DNA of 64,000 nucleotides from CAZEAP01 sp964510315 (GTDB taxonomy: Bacteria; Planctomycetota; Brocadiia; SM23-32): assembly GCA_964510315.1 (NCBI GenBank), contig CAZEAP010000018.1:12168-76167 (forward strand). Reading direction: 5' to 3'. Made by a program: the position numbers and the translations under genes. Every line of letters starts with the position of its first letter. Position 1 is the stretch's first letter. Shown one piece after another: positions 25,557 through 34,921 of this stretch. Below the pieces are notes generated by a model. That model searched no databases. It saw only the letters and a list, made by a program, of their open reading frames with translations, and was not told the origin of the DNA.

Positions 25557-28500
25557 TCAGTCCACGGCGTCTATCTGGGCTATTCCGGAGCGGGCGTCCA
25601 CGTCGGCGTGGATTTCCTGGAGGCATTGGACGTCGAACTCTCCGGATTTCAGCGCAACGATGGCCTCCGCGGCCGCCGTGGCCGCCGCCACGGTGGTGAT
25701 GAGGGGCGTGCCCGAGCGGACGGCGGTGGCGCGTATCTTCACCTCGTCCCGGCGCGGCGTGGGGCCGCTGGGGGTATTGATCAGAAGATCCACCTCTCCG
25801 CTCTTCATGTGGTCGATCAGGTTGGGACGGATGCCTTCGGCCAGCTTAGGGACCTCCTCGGCGCCGACGCCCGCGGCGGCGAGGGCGCGGCAGGTGCCCG
25901 AGGTCGCCAATATGTGGAAGTCCTGCTCCTTCAGGGCTCGCGCCACGGGAACGGTCGCCTCCTTGTCGGCATCCTTGACGCTGATGAACACCGTGCCGCC
26001 GAGAGGCAGCGGCTGGCTCGCCTCGATCTGGGATTTTGCGAACGCCAGCCCGAAGCTGCGGTCGATGCCCATCACCTCGCCCGTCGATCTCATCTCCGGG
26101 CCGAGGACGGGGTCCACGCCGGCGAAACGCGAGAACGGCAGCACCGACTCCTTCACGGCGTAGTATCGGGGTTCGGGGTCCTCGGTCAGCCCCAGTTCCT
26201 CCAGCGCGCTGCCGGCCATCACGCGGGACGCGATGCCCGCGAGCGCCACCCCGGTGGCTTTCGAGACAAAGGGAACGGTTCGGGAGGCCCGCGGGTTGAC
26301 CTCCAGCACGTAAACCTCGCCGTCCTTGACGGCGTACTGTACGTTCATCAGGCCCACCACGCCCAGCTCCAGGGCAAGTCCCCGGGTCTGCTCCTTGATC
26401 TCGTCGATCACGTCCTGCTCCAGGGAATGCGGGGGCAGCACCATGGCGCTGTCACCGCTGTGCACCCCGGCCTCCTCGATGTGTTCCATCACCCCGCCGA
26501 CGATTACCGTGCTGCCGTCGCCCACCGCGTCCACATCGACCTCGATGGCGTCGTCGAGGAACTTGTCGATCAGCACGGGGCGTCCGGGAGCGGCGGCCAT
26601 GGCCTCCCCGACAACGCGTTCCAGGTCCTTCTCCTCCCAGGCGATGACCATGGCCCGGCCGCCCAGCACGTAGGAGGGCCGGACAAGGACGGGGTATCCG
26701 AGGTCGGCCGCGATCCGGCGTGCCTCCGGGTAGCCCGCGGCGGTATCGCTTGGCGGCTGGCGGAGGTCCAGCTTCTCCAGCAGTGCGCGACAGCGCTTCC
26801 GGTCTTCCACCCGATCGATGGCAGAGGGGGGCGTGCCGAAGATCGGCACCCCGGCCTCCTCCAGCGGCACCGCCAGGTTGAGGGGCGTCTGCCCGCCGAG
26901 CTGGACGATGAGTCCCTCAGGCTCCTCGGTGCGCACGATGTTGAGGATGTCCTCGAAGGTCAGCGGCTCGAAGTAGAGCCGGTTGGCCACGTCGTAGTCG
27001 GTGGAGACCGTCTCGGGGTTGGAGTTGACCATGAGGGCGTCGTAGCCCATCTCGCGCAGCGCCAGGGCGGCGTGGACGCAGCAGTAGTCGAACTCTATGC
27101 CCTGGCCGATGCGGTTGGGGCCGCCGCCGATGATCAGGGCGCTCGGCCGGTCGCCGGGCCGGCTCTCGTCTTCGGTCTCGTAGCTGGAATAGAAATACGG
27201 AGTATACGCCTCGAACTCGGCAGCGCAGGTGTCGACCAGCTTATAGACCGAACTCACGCCCATCTCCCGCCGGCTGCGGCGCACCTCGTCCGGTCCGGTC
27301 CCGGTCAATTGGGCGATCTGGGCGTCGGAGAAGCCGGCCCGCTTGGCGTTGCGCATGCGCTCGGCGGAAGCGAGCACTTCCGCTCCGGCCTCCGCCACGG
27401 CGGCCTCACTCTCAACGATCCGCGCGATGTTGTGCACGAACCAGGGATCGATCTTCGTCAGGTCGGCCACTTCGTCCACGGACATGCCGTCCTTCAGCGC
27501 ATGCTTCACGTAGAAGATGCGCTGCGGGTTCGGACGGGCCAGCATGGGCCGAAGCTGTTCGGGATCGATCCTGGACTCACCGACGTGGTCGAGACCGCTC
27601 AGTCCGGTCTCCAGGGACCGCAGCCCTTTCTGTAGGGCCTCCCGGAAGTTACGGCCGATCGCCATCGCCTCCCCCACCGATTTCATCGAGACGGTCAGGG
27701 TGTCGTCGGCTCCGGCGAACTTCTCGAAGGTGAACCGGGGGATCTTCACGACGCAATAATCGATGGTCGGCTCAAAGCAGGCGGGCGTCTCCCGCGTGAT
27801 GTCGTTGGGTATCTCGTCCAGGCTGTAGCCGAGGGCCAGCTTGGCGGCGAACTTGGCGATGGGGAAGCCGGTGGCCTTGCTGGCGAGGGCCGACGACCGG
27901 GAGACCCGGGGGTTCATCTCGATGGCCACCATGCGGCCGGTTTCGGGATGGACGGCGAACTGGATGTTCGAGCCGCCGGTCTCCACCCCCACCCGCCGGA
28001 TAATTCGGATGGCCGCGTCCCGCATGTCCTGGTACTGCTTGTCGCTGAGCGTCTGGGCAGGGGCGACCGTTGTGGAATCTCCGGTGTGCACACCCATCGG
28101 GTCAACGTTCTCGATGGAGCAGATGATGACCACGTTGTCGTTGCGGTCCCGCATCACCTCCAGCTCGAACTCCTTCCAGCCGATCACCGATTCCTCGATG
28201 AGGACCTCGTTGATCATGCTGGCCTGGAGGCCGCCCTGGACGGCGTCCTCGAACTCCTCAACGTTGTAGGCGATGGCCGCGCCCGTCCCGCCGAGGGTGA
28301 AGCTGGGGCGGATGACCAGGGGAAAGCCGATCTCCCTGGCCGCAACCTCCGCCTCCGCAAGGGAATAGACCGGCACGCTGTGGGGCATCTCCACACCGAT
28401 ATCCTGCAGGGCGGCCTGGAACTCACGACGGTCTTCGGCGCACTTGATGGCCTCCTCGTTGGCGCCGATCATCTCCACCCCATGCTCCTCCAGCAACCCG

Positions 28501-28814
28501 CTTTCGGCCGCCTCGACGGCCACGTTCAGTGCCGTCTGCCCTCCGAGGGTGGCCAGCAGGGCGTCGGGCTGCTCCCGCCGGATGATTCGGCCGAGCACCT
28601 CCACGGTGATCGGCTCGACGTAGGTGCGGTCGGCCATTCCGGGGTCGGTCATGATAGTGGCGGGATTGGAGTTGAGCAGCACGATGCGGCAGCCTTCCTC
28701 GCGGATGGCCTTGCAGGCCTGCGTGCCGGAGTAGTCGAACTCGCAGGCCTGCCCGATGATGATCGGGCCGGAACCGATGATCAGCACCTTCCGGATGTCC
28801 TCGCGTTTCGGCAT
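25557..28814 (-). CDS. carB: Carbamoyl-phosphate synthase large subunit
   Basis: A 1085-residue enzyme that makes carbamoyl phosphate from bicarbonate, ATP and ammonia supplied by CarA; the product feeds pyrimidines and arginine. Two homologous ATP-grasp halves are seen: the first begins KVLIIGSGPIIIGQACEFDYS (split here as KVLIIGSGP and GQACEFDYSG), the second RPSALIIGGGPNRIGQGIEF. An oligomerisation region lies between, and an MGS-like regulatory domain fills the last ~145 residues (FISVKDADK onwards). Length is normal. The ATG at 28814 has GGAG upstream. It is the last gene of carA-guaA-carB, 22 bp after guaA. Confidence 0.98.
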   Translation of the reverse strand: MPKREDIRKVLIIGSGPIIIGQACEFDYSGTQACKAIREEGCRIVLLNSNPATIMTDPGMADRTYVEPITVEVLGRIIRREQPDALLATLGGQTALNVAVEAAESGLLEEHGVEMIGANEEAIKCAEDRREFQAALQDIGVEMPHSVPVYSLAEAEVAAREIGFPLVIRPSFTLGGTGAAIAYNVEEFEDAVQGGLQASMINEVLIEESVIGWKEFELEVMRDRNDNVVIICSIENVDPMGVHTGDSTTVAPAQTLSDKQYQDMRDAAIRIIRRVGVETGGSNIQFAVHPETGRMVAIEMNPRVSRSSALASKATGFPIAKFAAKLALGYSLDEIPNDITRETPACFEPTIDYCVVKIPRFTFEKFAGADDTLTVSMKSVGEAMAIGRNFREALQKGLRSLETGLSGLDHVGESRIDPEQLRPMLARPNPQRIFYVKHALKDGMSVDEVADLTKIDPWFVHNIARIVESEAAVAEAGAEVLASAERMRNAKRAGFSDAQIAQLTGTGPDEVRRSRREMGVSSVYKLVDTCAAEFEAYTPYFYSSYETEDESRPGDRPSALIIGGGPNRIGQGIEFDYCCVHAALALREMGYDALMVNSNPETVSTDYDVANRLYFEPLTFEDILNIVRTEEPEGLIVQLGGQTPLNLAVPLEEAGVPIFGTPPSAIDRVEDRKRCRALLEKLDLRQPPSDTAAGYPEARRIAADLGYPVLVRPSYVLGGRAMVIAWEEKDLERVVGEAMAAAPGRPVLIDKFLDDAIEVDVDAVGDGSTVIVGGVMEHIEEAGVHSGDSAMVLPPHSLEQDVIDEIKEQTRGLALELGVVGLMNVQYAVKDGEVYVLEVNPRASRTVPFVSKATGVALAGIASRVMAGSALEELGLTEDPEPRYYAVKESVLPFSRFAGVDPVLGPEMRSTGEVMGIDRSFGLAFAKSQIEASQPLPLGGTVFISVKDADKEATVPVARALKEQDFHILATSGTCRALAAAGVGAEEVPKLAEGIRPNLIDHMKSGEVDLLINTPSGPTPRRDEVKIRATAVRSGTPLITTVAAATAAAEAIVALKSGEFDVQCLQEIHADVDARSGIAQIDAVD

Positions 28815-28836
28815 ATGTCGCTCCAATTCTCCCCGC

Positions 28837-30378
28837 TCATTCCCACTCGATGGTGCTGGGCGGCTTCGGACTCACGTCGTAGACCACCCGGTTGACGCCG
28901 CGCACTTCGTTGATGATCCGGCTGGAGATGCGGCCCAGCACGTGATGCGGCACGCGAACCCAATCGCAGGTCATGTAATCCTGCGTGGTGATTATGCGCA
29001 GCGCGATCACGTTGGCGTAGGTCCGCTCGTCCCCCATCACGCCGACGCTCCGCACGGGCAGCAGCACCGCGAAGGACATCGCAATCTCCAGTTCGTCTTC
29101 GCAGTCGGCCAATTCCTGCTGGACCCGCACGTCGGCCTCCCGCAGTATCTCCAGCCGCTCCTCGGTGACCTCACCGATGACGCGCACGGCGAGGCCCGGA
29201 CCGGGAAACGGCTGGCGCTCGACCACGCCGTCCGGCAGGCCGAGTTCGTGGCCGAGCACCCTCACCTCGTCCTTGAACAGCTCCCGGAGCGGCTCCACCA
29301 GCTCGAAGTCCAACTCCTCCGGGAGGCCGCCCACGTTGTGGTGGCTCTTGATCGTGGCGGAGGGCCCGCCGTGGGCCGACCGGCTCTCGATCACGTCGGG
29401 ATACAGCGTGCCCTGGGCCAGGAACTCGAACCCGCCAAGCCTCTCGGCCTCCGCGCGGAAGACCTCGATGAAAATCCGGCCGATCATCTTCCGCTTCTCC
29501 TCCGGGTCCATCACGCCGCTCAGTCCTTCCAGGAACTGCTCGCCGGCGTTTACGAAGTGGAAATTGACCGGGTACTCTTCGGTGAAGAAGCGCCGGACCC
29601 TCTCGGCCTCACCCTTGCGCAGCAGGCCGTTGTCGACAAACACGCAGACGACCTGCCGGCCGATCGCCTTGTCCAGCAGCGCGGCGGTGACCGTGCTGTC
29701 CACGCCCCCGGAGAGCGCACAGAGGACGCGGGCCTCACCGATCCTTTCGCGCAGTTGAGCCTCGGTCCGGTCGATGAAGCTCCGCATGGACCAGTCGCCG
29801 CGGCAGCCCGCCACACCGAACAGGAAATTCCGGAACACTTCCATCCCCCGCGGGGTGTGAACGACCTCGGGGTGGAACTGAAGCCCGTAGATTTGCCTCT
29901 CGGGGTCGCCCATCGCCGCCGTCGGACAGGAAGGGCTGCTGGCCAGCCTGACGAACCCCTCCGGCATTTCCTCAACCCGGTCGCCGTGGCTCATCCAGAC
30001 GTCCAGGGTATCGGCGAAGCCCTCGAACAGCGCACCGTGCACCTCCACCTCGACCACCGCCGGCCCGTACTCCCGCGAGCCCGCCGCCCGAACCTTGCCG
30101 CCGAAGCGCTCTGCCAGCAGTTGCAGCCCATAGCAGATCCCCAGCAGCGGCACGCCGGACTCCAGAATCTCCGCATCCAGGCCAGGGGCGCGCTCATCGG
30201 TCACCGACGCCGGGCCGCCGGAGAGGATGACGGCGCGGGGAGAGGAACTCAGGACCTCGTCGGCGTCCACCGAGTGCGGGAGAATCACGCAGTAAACACC
30301 GAGACTGCGGACGCGCCGGGCGATGAGCTGGGTGTATTGGGAGCCGAAGTCCAGCACCACGACGGTCTCGCGCATCAT
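28837..30378 (-). CDS. guaA: GMP synthase (glutamine-hydrolysing)
   Basis: 513 residues: a class I glutamine amidotransferase domain (about 1-190, nucleophile Cys82 in GICYGLQ, later His/Glu in GLQFHPEV), an ATP pyrophosphatase domain with the P-loop LSGGVDST, and a C-terminal dimerisation domain ending in the conserved PSTIEWE. It converts XMP to GMP. The first ATG (30378) overlaps the carA stop codon as ATGA; a second ATG follows at once at 30375. GAGGA precedes it inside carA. Placement between carA and carB is unusual; all three use glutamine. Confidence 0.98.
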   Translation of the reverse strand: MMRETVVVLDFGSQYTQLIARRVRSLGVYCVILPHSVDADEVLSSSPRAVILSGGPASVTDERAPGLDAEILESGVPLLGICYGLQLLAERFGGKVRAAGSREYGPAVVEVEVHGALFEGFADTLDVWMSHGDRVEEMPEGFVRLASSPSCPTAAMGDPERQIYGLQFHPEVVHTPRGMEVFRNFLFGVAGCRGDWSMRSFIDRTEAQLRERIGEARVLCALSGGVDSTVTAALLDKAIGRQVVCVFVDNGLLRKGEAERVRRFFTEEYPVNFHFVNAGEQFLEGLSGVMDPEEKRKMIGRIFIEVFRAEAERLGGFEFLAQGTLYPDVIESRSAHGGPSATIKSHHNVGGLPEELDFELVEPLRELFKDEVRVLGHELGLPDGVVERQPFPGPGLAVRVIGEVTEERLEILREADVRVQQELADCEDELEIAMSFAVLLPVRSVGVMGDERTYANVIALRIITTQDYMTCDWVRVPHHVLGRISSRIINEVRGVNRVVYDVSPKPPSTIEWE

Positions 30379-31484
30379 TCCTCCCTCGGCGGCCGGCCGG
30401 TCTGCATCATGCGGATGAAATCTCCGAACAGGTGCCGGGCGTCGCGCGGGCCGGCCGAGGCCTCCGGATGGTACTGCACGGACATGACCGGCAGTTCGCG
30501 ATGCCGCAGGCCCTCCAGGGTCTGGTCGTTCAGGTTCAAGTGGCTCAACTCGACGTCCGCGTCCTCCAGCGACTCCATGTCCACGCAGAACCCATGGTTC
30601 TGGCAGGTGATGTCGATCCGCCCCGTGCCCAGGTTCTTGACCGGATGGTTCGCTCCCCGATGCCCGAACTTCAGCTTGTAGGTGCGCCCGCCCAGCGCCA
30701 GGCCGAGCAACTGATGCCCCAGACAGATCCCGAAGGTCGGCTTCCGGCCCATCAACTCACGGACCGTCTCCACGGCGTAAGGAACGCCCATTGGGTCGCC
30801 GGGACCGTTGGAAAGTAGAATGCCGTCCGGCTCGCAGGCGAGGGCCTCCTCGGCCGGGGTGTCCGCCGGGACCACGCGCACCCGGCAGCCCAGCTCGGCC
30901 AGACATCGCAGGATGTTCCGCTTGACCCCGAAGTCATAGACGACCACCAGGGGCGCGTCCTCGGGGGCCTGTTCGGAGGGTCCGAACACGTAGCTTTCCT
31001 CGCAGGTCACCTCCTTGACCATGTCCCGTCCGACAAGGCCCGGGGACGCCTCCGCCTCCGCCACCAGCTCGTCGGGGTCGTAGTCGCCCGCGGCGATAAC
31101 CGCACGCATGGCGCCGGCCAGGCGGATGTGCCGGGTCAGGGCACGGGTATCGATCCGGCTGAGCGCGACGATGTCGTGGCGGCGTAGATACTCCCCCAGG
31201 GCGCCTGTAGCGTGCCAATTCGAGGGGAACGGGCAGTACTCCCGGACCACGAACCCCTCCACCTGTGGCTGCCCCGACTCGACATCGTCCGGACTGACGC
31301 CGTAGTTTCCGATGAGGGGGTAGGTCATCGTGACGATCTGTCCCTTGTAAGACGGATCGGTGAGGATCTCCTGGTAGCCGGTCATGCTGGTGTTGAAGAC
31401 CACCTCACCCGCCCTCTTACCGGCGGCCCCGAAGGATTCCCCCTCGAAGACGCGCCCGTCTTCCAGTGCCACGGCTCCTTTCAT
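30375..31484 (-). CDS. carA: Carbamoyl-phosphate synthase small subunit
   Basis: A 369-residue glutaminase subunit that hydrolyses glutamine and passes ammonia to CarB. The N-terminal CPSase small-chain domain is recognised by FNTSMTGYQEILTDPSY. The class I amidotransferase domain has the nucleophile Cys in FGICLGHQLL and the His/Glu pair in SVQYHPEA. It is the first gene of carA-guaA-carB, with a modest AAAGG ribosome site before the ATG. Confidence 0.97.
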   Translation of the reverse strand: MKGAVALEDGRVFEGESFGAAGKRAGEVVFNTSMTGYQEILTDPSYKGQIVTMTYPLIGNYGVSPDDVESGQPQVEGFVVREYCPFPSNWHATGALGEYLRRHDIVALSRIDTRALTRHIRLAGAMRAVIAAGDYDPDELVAEAEASPGLVGRDMVKEVTCEESYVFGPSEQAPEDAPLVVVYDFGVKRNILRCLAELGCRVRVVPADTPAEEALACEPDGILLSNGPGDPMGVPYAVETVRELMGRKPTFGICLGHQLLGLALGGRTYKLKFGHRGANHPVKNLGTGRIDITCQNHGFCVDMESLEDADVELSHLNLNDQTLEGLRHRELPVMSVQYHPEASAGPRDARHLFGDFIRMMQTGRPPREE

Positions 31485-31543
31485 TTACACCTTTCCCGTT
31501 CGGCAAAGACCTGGTGGGAAACAGCAGGCAGGAACGGAAGCCT

Positions 31544-31572
31544 ATTGTGCAACAGATCGTCCGACCACGCAA
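31544..31572 (-). promoter_or_regulatory. Candidate promoter for carA-guaA-carB
   Basis: Minus strand TTGCGT (31572-31567), a 17-bp spacer and CACAAT (31549-31544), about 60 bases before the carA start. Modest match. Confidence 0.35.
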
Positions 31573-31693
31573 CCGGAGGCCGGCGGCCGGGCCTCCGATC
31601 CGCGCGGTGTGACGGGCCCGGCCGTGTGCTATGCTGGTGTTCGATCGCTGAAGCGTCCGGACCGGAGAAGATAGCCCTCAGGCGGAGCAAGCA

Positions 31694-32563
31694 ATGCGGA
31701 GCACTGAAGAGAGAGTCGGATTGATAGGGACCGGATTCATTGGACACGGCCTGGCGGACTGCCTCCTGAGAGCCGGTGTTGCACTTTCCGTTAACGACCT
31801 GCATCCGGATAGGGCCGCCGACCTGGTCGAGCGAGGCGCCGTCTTCGAGGACTTCCCCCGCGCGGTGGCGGACGCTTCCGACGTGATCTTTATGGCCGTG
31901 GTTTCCGACGACCAGGTGGAGAAGGTGCTCTATGGGCAAGAGGGCGCCGCCGGTGGAGAGTGCGCCGGGAAAGTGTTCATCGACACCGCCACGATACCGC
32001 CCTCCCGCAGCCGAGAGTTCGCCGGCCGGCTGCGCGAACGGGACGCGGAACTGCTGGATGCGCCGCTGATCGGCGGCCGTAACGAGGGGAAGTCTGAGAC
32101 GATGCCGGTGGGCGGGACGGAGGCGGCCTTCGAGCGGTGCCGGCCGCTGCTGGAGGCGGTCGCAAAGAAAGTAGTGCACGTCGGGCCGTCGGGTGCGGGG
32201 GAGGTGGTAAAGCTGATGAACCAGACGATGTCCTGCGCGCAAATGGCCTGCCGGGCCGAGGCCATCGCATACGCCGAGCAGTGGGGGGTGCCCCTGGAGC
32301 TTGCCGACGAGGCGCTGGCCCGCCACGATCGGGCCGTGGGATGGCTGGCCGATTCGGCCAAGCGCCAGGAGGCGCACGGAGATCGTACTCATTGGACGCG
32401 CCTCTTCCTGAAGGACATGAACTGTGCCCTTGAGGCCGGATACCCGATGCCCGTCGCCCGGGCCGTCCGTGACCTCAGCGCCCGCGCCATGGAGGTGGAA
32501 CCGGAGGCCGGCTGGCCCTACTCGTTCCTTGCCGCTGCGCGGGACATCATGGAGAACGGCTGA
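31694..32563 (+). CDS. NAD(P)-dependent beta-hydroxyacid dehydrogenase (3-hydroxyisobutyrate dehydrogenase family)
   Basis: 289 residues. The Rossmann motif GLIGTGFIGHG opens the protein, followed by DAPLIGGRNEGKSE (the substrate-binding region, usually DAPVSGG) and GAGEVVKLMNQ with the catalytic Lys. The C-terminal half is all-helical, as in the family. Substrates include 3-hydroxyisobutyrate, tartronate semialdehyde, or in some members succinic semialdehyde. A link with the 4-carbon sugar-acid kinase at 60.6 kb is possible but unproven. AGGCGGAG precedes the ATG. It diverges from carA. Confidence 0.88.
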   Translation: MRSTEERVGLIGTGFIGHGLADCLLRAGVALSVNDLHPDRAADLVERGAVFEDFPRAVADASDVIFMAVVSDDQVEKVLYGQEGAAGGECAGKVFIDTATIPPSRSREFAGRLRERDAELLDAPLIGGRNEGKSETMPVGGTEAAFERCRPLLEAVAKKVVHVGPSGAGEVVKLMNQTMSCAQMACRAEAIAYAEQWGVPLELADEALARHDRAVGWLADSAKRQEAHGDRTHWTRLFLKDMNCALEAGYPMPVARAVRDLSARAMEVEPEAGWPYSFLAAARDIMENG

Positions 32564-32792
32564 GCCGCCCTCCCGACACGCCGGTGCTCCGGCGCAAGAA
32601 CCGGCAGCGCACAGACAGTAGGCGGCCGCCCGTCGGGAACGGTGCCGGCGACCAGCACCCCAGCCGTCGCCTTCTCAGACACCTCAACCGGCGGCTCGCC
32701 GCCGATCTCGCCGTCTTGCGGCACCCACAGCCCACCGGACGGCCGCTCTTCACTCAGTCCGTCTTGCCTGCGGTTCGGGCTCGGGCCGCCGC

Positions 32793-32963
32793 CTACACGG
32801 GAACCGAAACGCGAGCCCGTGGGGCGGACCCGACCTCACGGTTCTGGCCGGAGCGCCGTACCCGCTCCCCGTCGAATTCATCGCAGCAGTAGACGTCCTT
32901 CCGTCCCCCGCGATACGTGCATTTCTCCCGGCGCGCGCACGCTTTGCACAGCTTATATCTCAT
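32793..32963 (-). CDS. Small cysteine-rich protein, likely metal-binding
   Basis: 56 residues from the ATG at 32963, with AAGGAGGG eight bases upstream. The N-terminal half holds Cys6-x2-Cys9-x5-Cys15 and Cys26-Cys27 (LCKACARREKC, VYCCDEF), a pattern suited to zinc or iron. The C-terminal half is basic and low in complexity. It starts 25 bp after the FMN-type glutamate synthase gene on the same strand, so the two are probably co-transcribed. The family is not recognised. The strong ribosome site and the concentrated cysteines argue that it is real. Confidence 0.6.
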   Translation of the reverse strand: MRYKLCKACARREKCTYRGGRKDVYCCDEFDGERVRRSGQNREVGSAPRARVSVPV

Positions 32964-32988
32964 CGTTTTCCCTCCTTGAAGGAGCCGG

Positions 32989-34581
32989 TCAACCGGCGAT
33001 GATACGCTCGGCTTCCTCCCGGTAAGCGTCCATCACGTAAGGGATTCCGCAGATACTGGCGGCTTCTTCGGTGAGGCACATCAGGTCTTTGCGGCTGATG
33101 GCGTCCACGGCGAAATTCCGGCTGCCCGCCATGAGCTGCTGCAGCCCCACGCGCAGCTTTTCCACGAATGAGTACAGCGCCACCGCGCCCAGGGGCATCT
33201 CCTCGGCCGTCTGCCGACCGTACTTCTCGACCAGCTCCTCGTAGTGGACGAAGATCTCTTCTTTGGTGTGGCCGAACTTGCTGACGGTCTTCGGCAGCTT
33301 GCCGGTCTCCAGCCAGTGGGCGGCGTTCTTCCCCACCATGCCGGGGATCATCAGGGCGCGGCCCATGCAGACGGCCTTCGTGTAGGGAGCGCCCATCGCG
33401 AGGACCTTGAAGATGTGGTCCTCGGTGGAGAAGCCGCCGGCCATGGCGATGTCGGGCACGTAGGCGCCCTGCTCGTCCAGCTTCTTGCACAGCTCATAGG
33501 TCATGCTCTGAAGGTAGAACGTCGGCACGCCCCACTCGTTCATCATTCGCCAGGGGCTCATGCCGGTTCCCCCCGGCGCGCCGTCGATGGTGACCAGGTC
33601 CAGCCGCGCATCGGATGCCCACCTCAGGGCCATGGCCAGCTCGCGCATCGGGTAGGCTCCGGTCTTCAGGGTGACGCGACGGGCGCCGAGGTCGCGGATG
33701 CGCTGCACTTCCTCGTGAAAACTTTCCTCGTCGACGAAGCCCAGCCGGGAATGGCGTTCGAAGTGCTTCAGGGCGCCGTCCCGGAAGGCGGCCTGTTCGC
33801 CGGGGTCGGCGGGATCCGGGGTGACCAGGTAGCCGCGGCCCTGCAGTTCCAGGGCGCGGTCGACGGTTTCCACCTGAATCTCGCCGCCGATACACTTCGC
33901 GCCCTGGCCCCACTTCAGCTCGACGCTCTCCACCCCGAGTTCCTGCACGGCGTATTCGGCAACGCCGAAACGCGTATCCTCCACGTTGAGCTGGACGATC
34001 AGGTCGCCGTAGCCCTCGTGCCATCTTCGGTATTGCTCGACCCGGCGGTCCATCTCCGGGCACTTCACGATCTTGCCGTCCGAACCGAATTCGGCCTCGG
34101 CGTCCACTCCGCAGACGTTCTCGCCGCACACCAGCGTGATCCCCGCAATGCCGGCGCCGGCCGCGAAGTGTTCCCAGTTCTTCCGGGCGATCTCGGTTGA
34201 GCCCAGCGCCCCGGTGAAGACCGGAACGCGCATAGTCACCTCATCGGTGTCGCCGTAGGTCGTTTCGGTGTCGACCTCGGGGAACAGCGTATTGTCCGGA
34301 CCGGCAGTCACCTCCTCTCCCAGCCCCTCTGCGCCCAGGGCATAGCCGCAGACGTTCAGGTGGGAGTAGTCCACCGGGTAGTCCTTGTCGGCCCCGGCTG
34401 TCATGCTTCCGAAGGGACCGGGATACAGCAGTTCGCGTCCACGGAAGGACGCTTTCCATGCCTCGCAGTTTCCGGTGCATCCATCGATGCAGCGCGAGCA
34501 TACGCCGCTGGCCGGCGTCACGTCGCGCGACCGATTTCTTGTTTGAGTAGCTTCATCGGCATTGGGGCGCTGGAGCGTCAT
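32989..34581 (-). CDS. FMN-binding glutamate synthase family protein (GltB-type synthase domain)
   Basis: A 530-residue stand-alone protein with the synthase (FMN-binding TIM barrel) domain of GOGAT. An N-terminal cluster Cys28-x2-Cys31-x3-Cys35-x3-Cys39 may bind an Fe-S centre. The barrel shows ELKWGQGAKCIGGE, TLKTGAYPMRELA and VTIDGAPGGTGMSPW, the glutamate-synthase signature with the glycine-rich FMN phosphate loop. There is no glutamine amidotransferase domain, so the nitrogen source would be ammonia or a partner protein. The family also includes N-methylglutamate synthase-like enzymes. A sigma-54 promoter precedes it. A strong GAGGAGAGGAGGAG ribosome site is present. Confidence 0.88.
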   Translation of the reverse strand: MTLQRPNADEATQTRNRSRDVTPASGVCSRCIDGCTGNCEAWKASFRGRELLYPGPFGSMTAGADKDYPVDYSHLNVCGYALGAEGLGEEVTAGPDNTLFPEVDTETTYGDTDEVTMRVPVFTGALGSTEIARKNWEHFAAGAGIAGITLVCGENVCGVDAEAEFGSDGKIVKCPEMDRRVEQYRRWHEGYGDLIVQLNVEDTRFGVAEYAVQELGVESVELKWGQGAKCIGGEIQVETVDRALELQGRGYLVTPDPADPGEQAAFRDGALKHFERHSRLGFVDEESFHEEVQRIRDLGARRVTLKTGAYPMRELAMALRWASDARLDLVTIDGAPGGTGMSPWRMMNEWGVPTFYLQSMTYELCKKLDEQGAYVPDIAMAGGFSTEDHIFKVLAMGAPYTKAVCMGRALMIPGMVGKNAAHWLETGKLPKTVSKFGHTKEEIFVHYEELVEKYGRQTAEEMPLGAVALYSFVEKLRVGLQQLMAGSRNFAVDAISRKDLMCLTEEAASICGIPYVMDAYREEAERIIAG

Positions 34582-34921
34582 CCGAACTCCTCCTCTCCTC
34601 TAAGGAGCCTTGCCCATTCTCAAGTCGCTGTGCTCGGCGTCCGAACGTGACCGACCCTTCGGCCCGTGCACACCCAGAGCATACCGACGGTCCGCGGAAT
34701 ACAGACGCAAGGGCAATGCCAAAGCCTTCCCACTCCGGACGACGAGACGTCTTCTCTCTCGCAAGGTCCTTCTGAGCAAGCACTTACACTTTTAGCATGT
34801 CGAAGTGAGGAGGAACCGCGGCCCGGCCGAGCGTGCTCAGTCGCTGCACAGTGCGCACTATCTGCACACACGCCTCGGCGGTGGTCGGCGACTCGCCGGA
34901 CGGACGGACGCAAGGCTGGAA
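34582..34921. other. Regulatory region of the glutamate-synthase-like gene
   Basis: 340 bp holding the sigma-54 promoter at 34705-34721. Upstream of it lies AGTGCGCACT, a 10-bp palindrome at 34850-34859. The palindrome is flanked by direct repeats CTGCACA at 34844-34850 and 34862-34868. These could be activator binding sites about 130-150 bp from the promoter, the usual distance for bacterial enhancer-binding proteins. Confidence 0.4.
34705..34721 (-). promoter_or_regulatory. Sigma-54 (RpoN) promoter for the glutamate-synthase-like gene
   Basis: Minus strand TGGCAT-TGCCC-TTGCG (34721-34705). GG and GC are 10 bp apart, matching the -24/-12 consensus TGGCAC-N5-TTGCA in nearly every fixed position. 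It lies about 125 bases before the start codon and directly downstream of a gene for a sigma-54 activator. Confidence 0.65.

Noticed and set aside
31608..31635. TGTGAC-N16-TATGCT as promoter of the HIBADH-like gene.
   Set aside because: Only half of the -35 matches; too weak to list as a feature.
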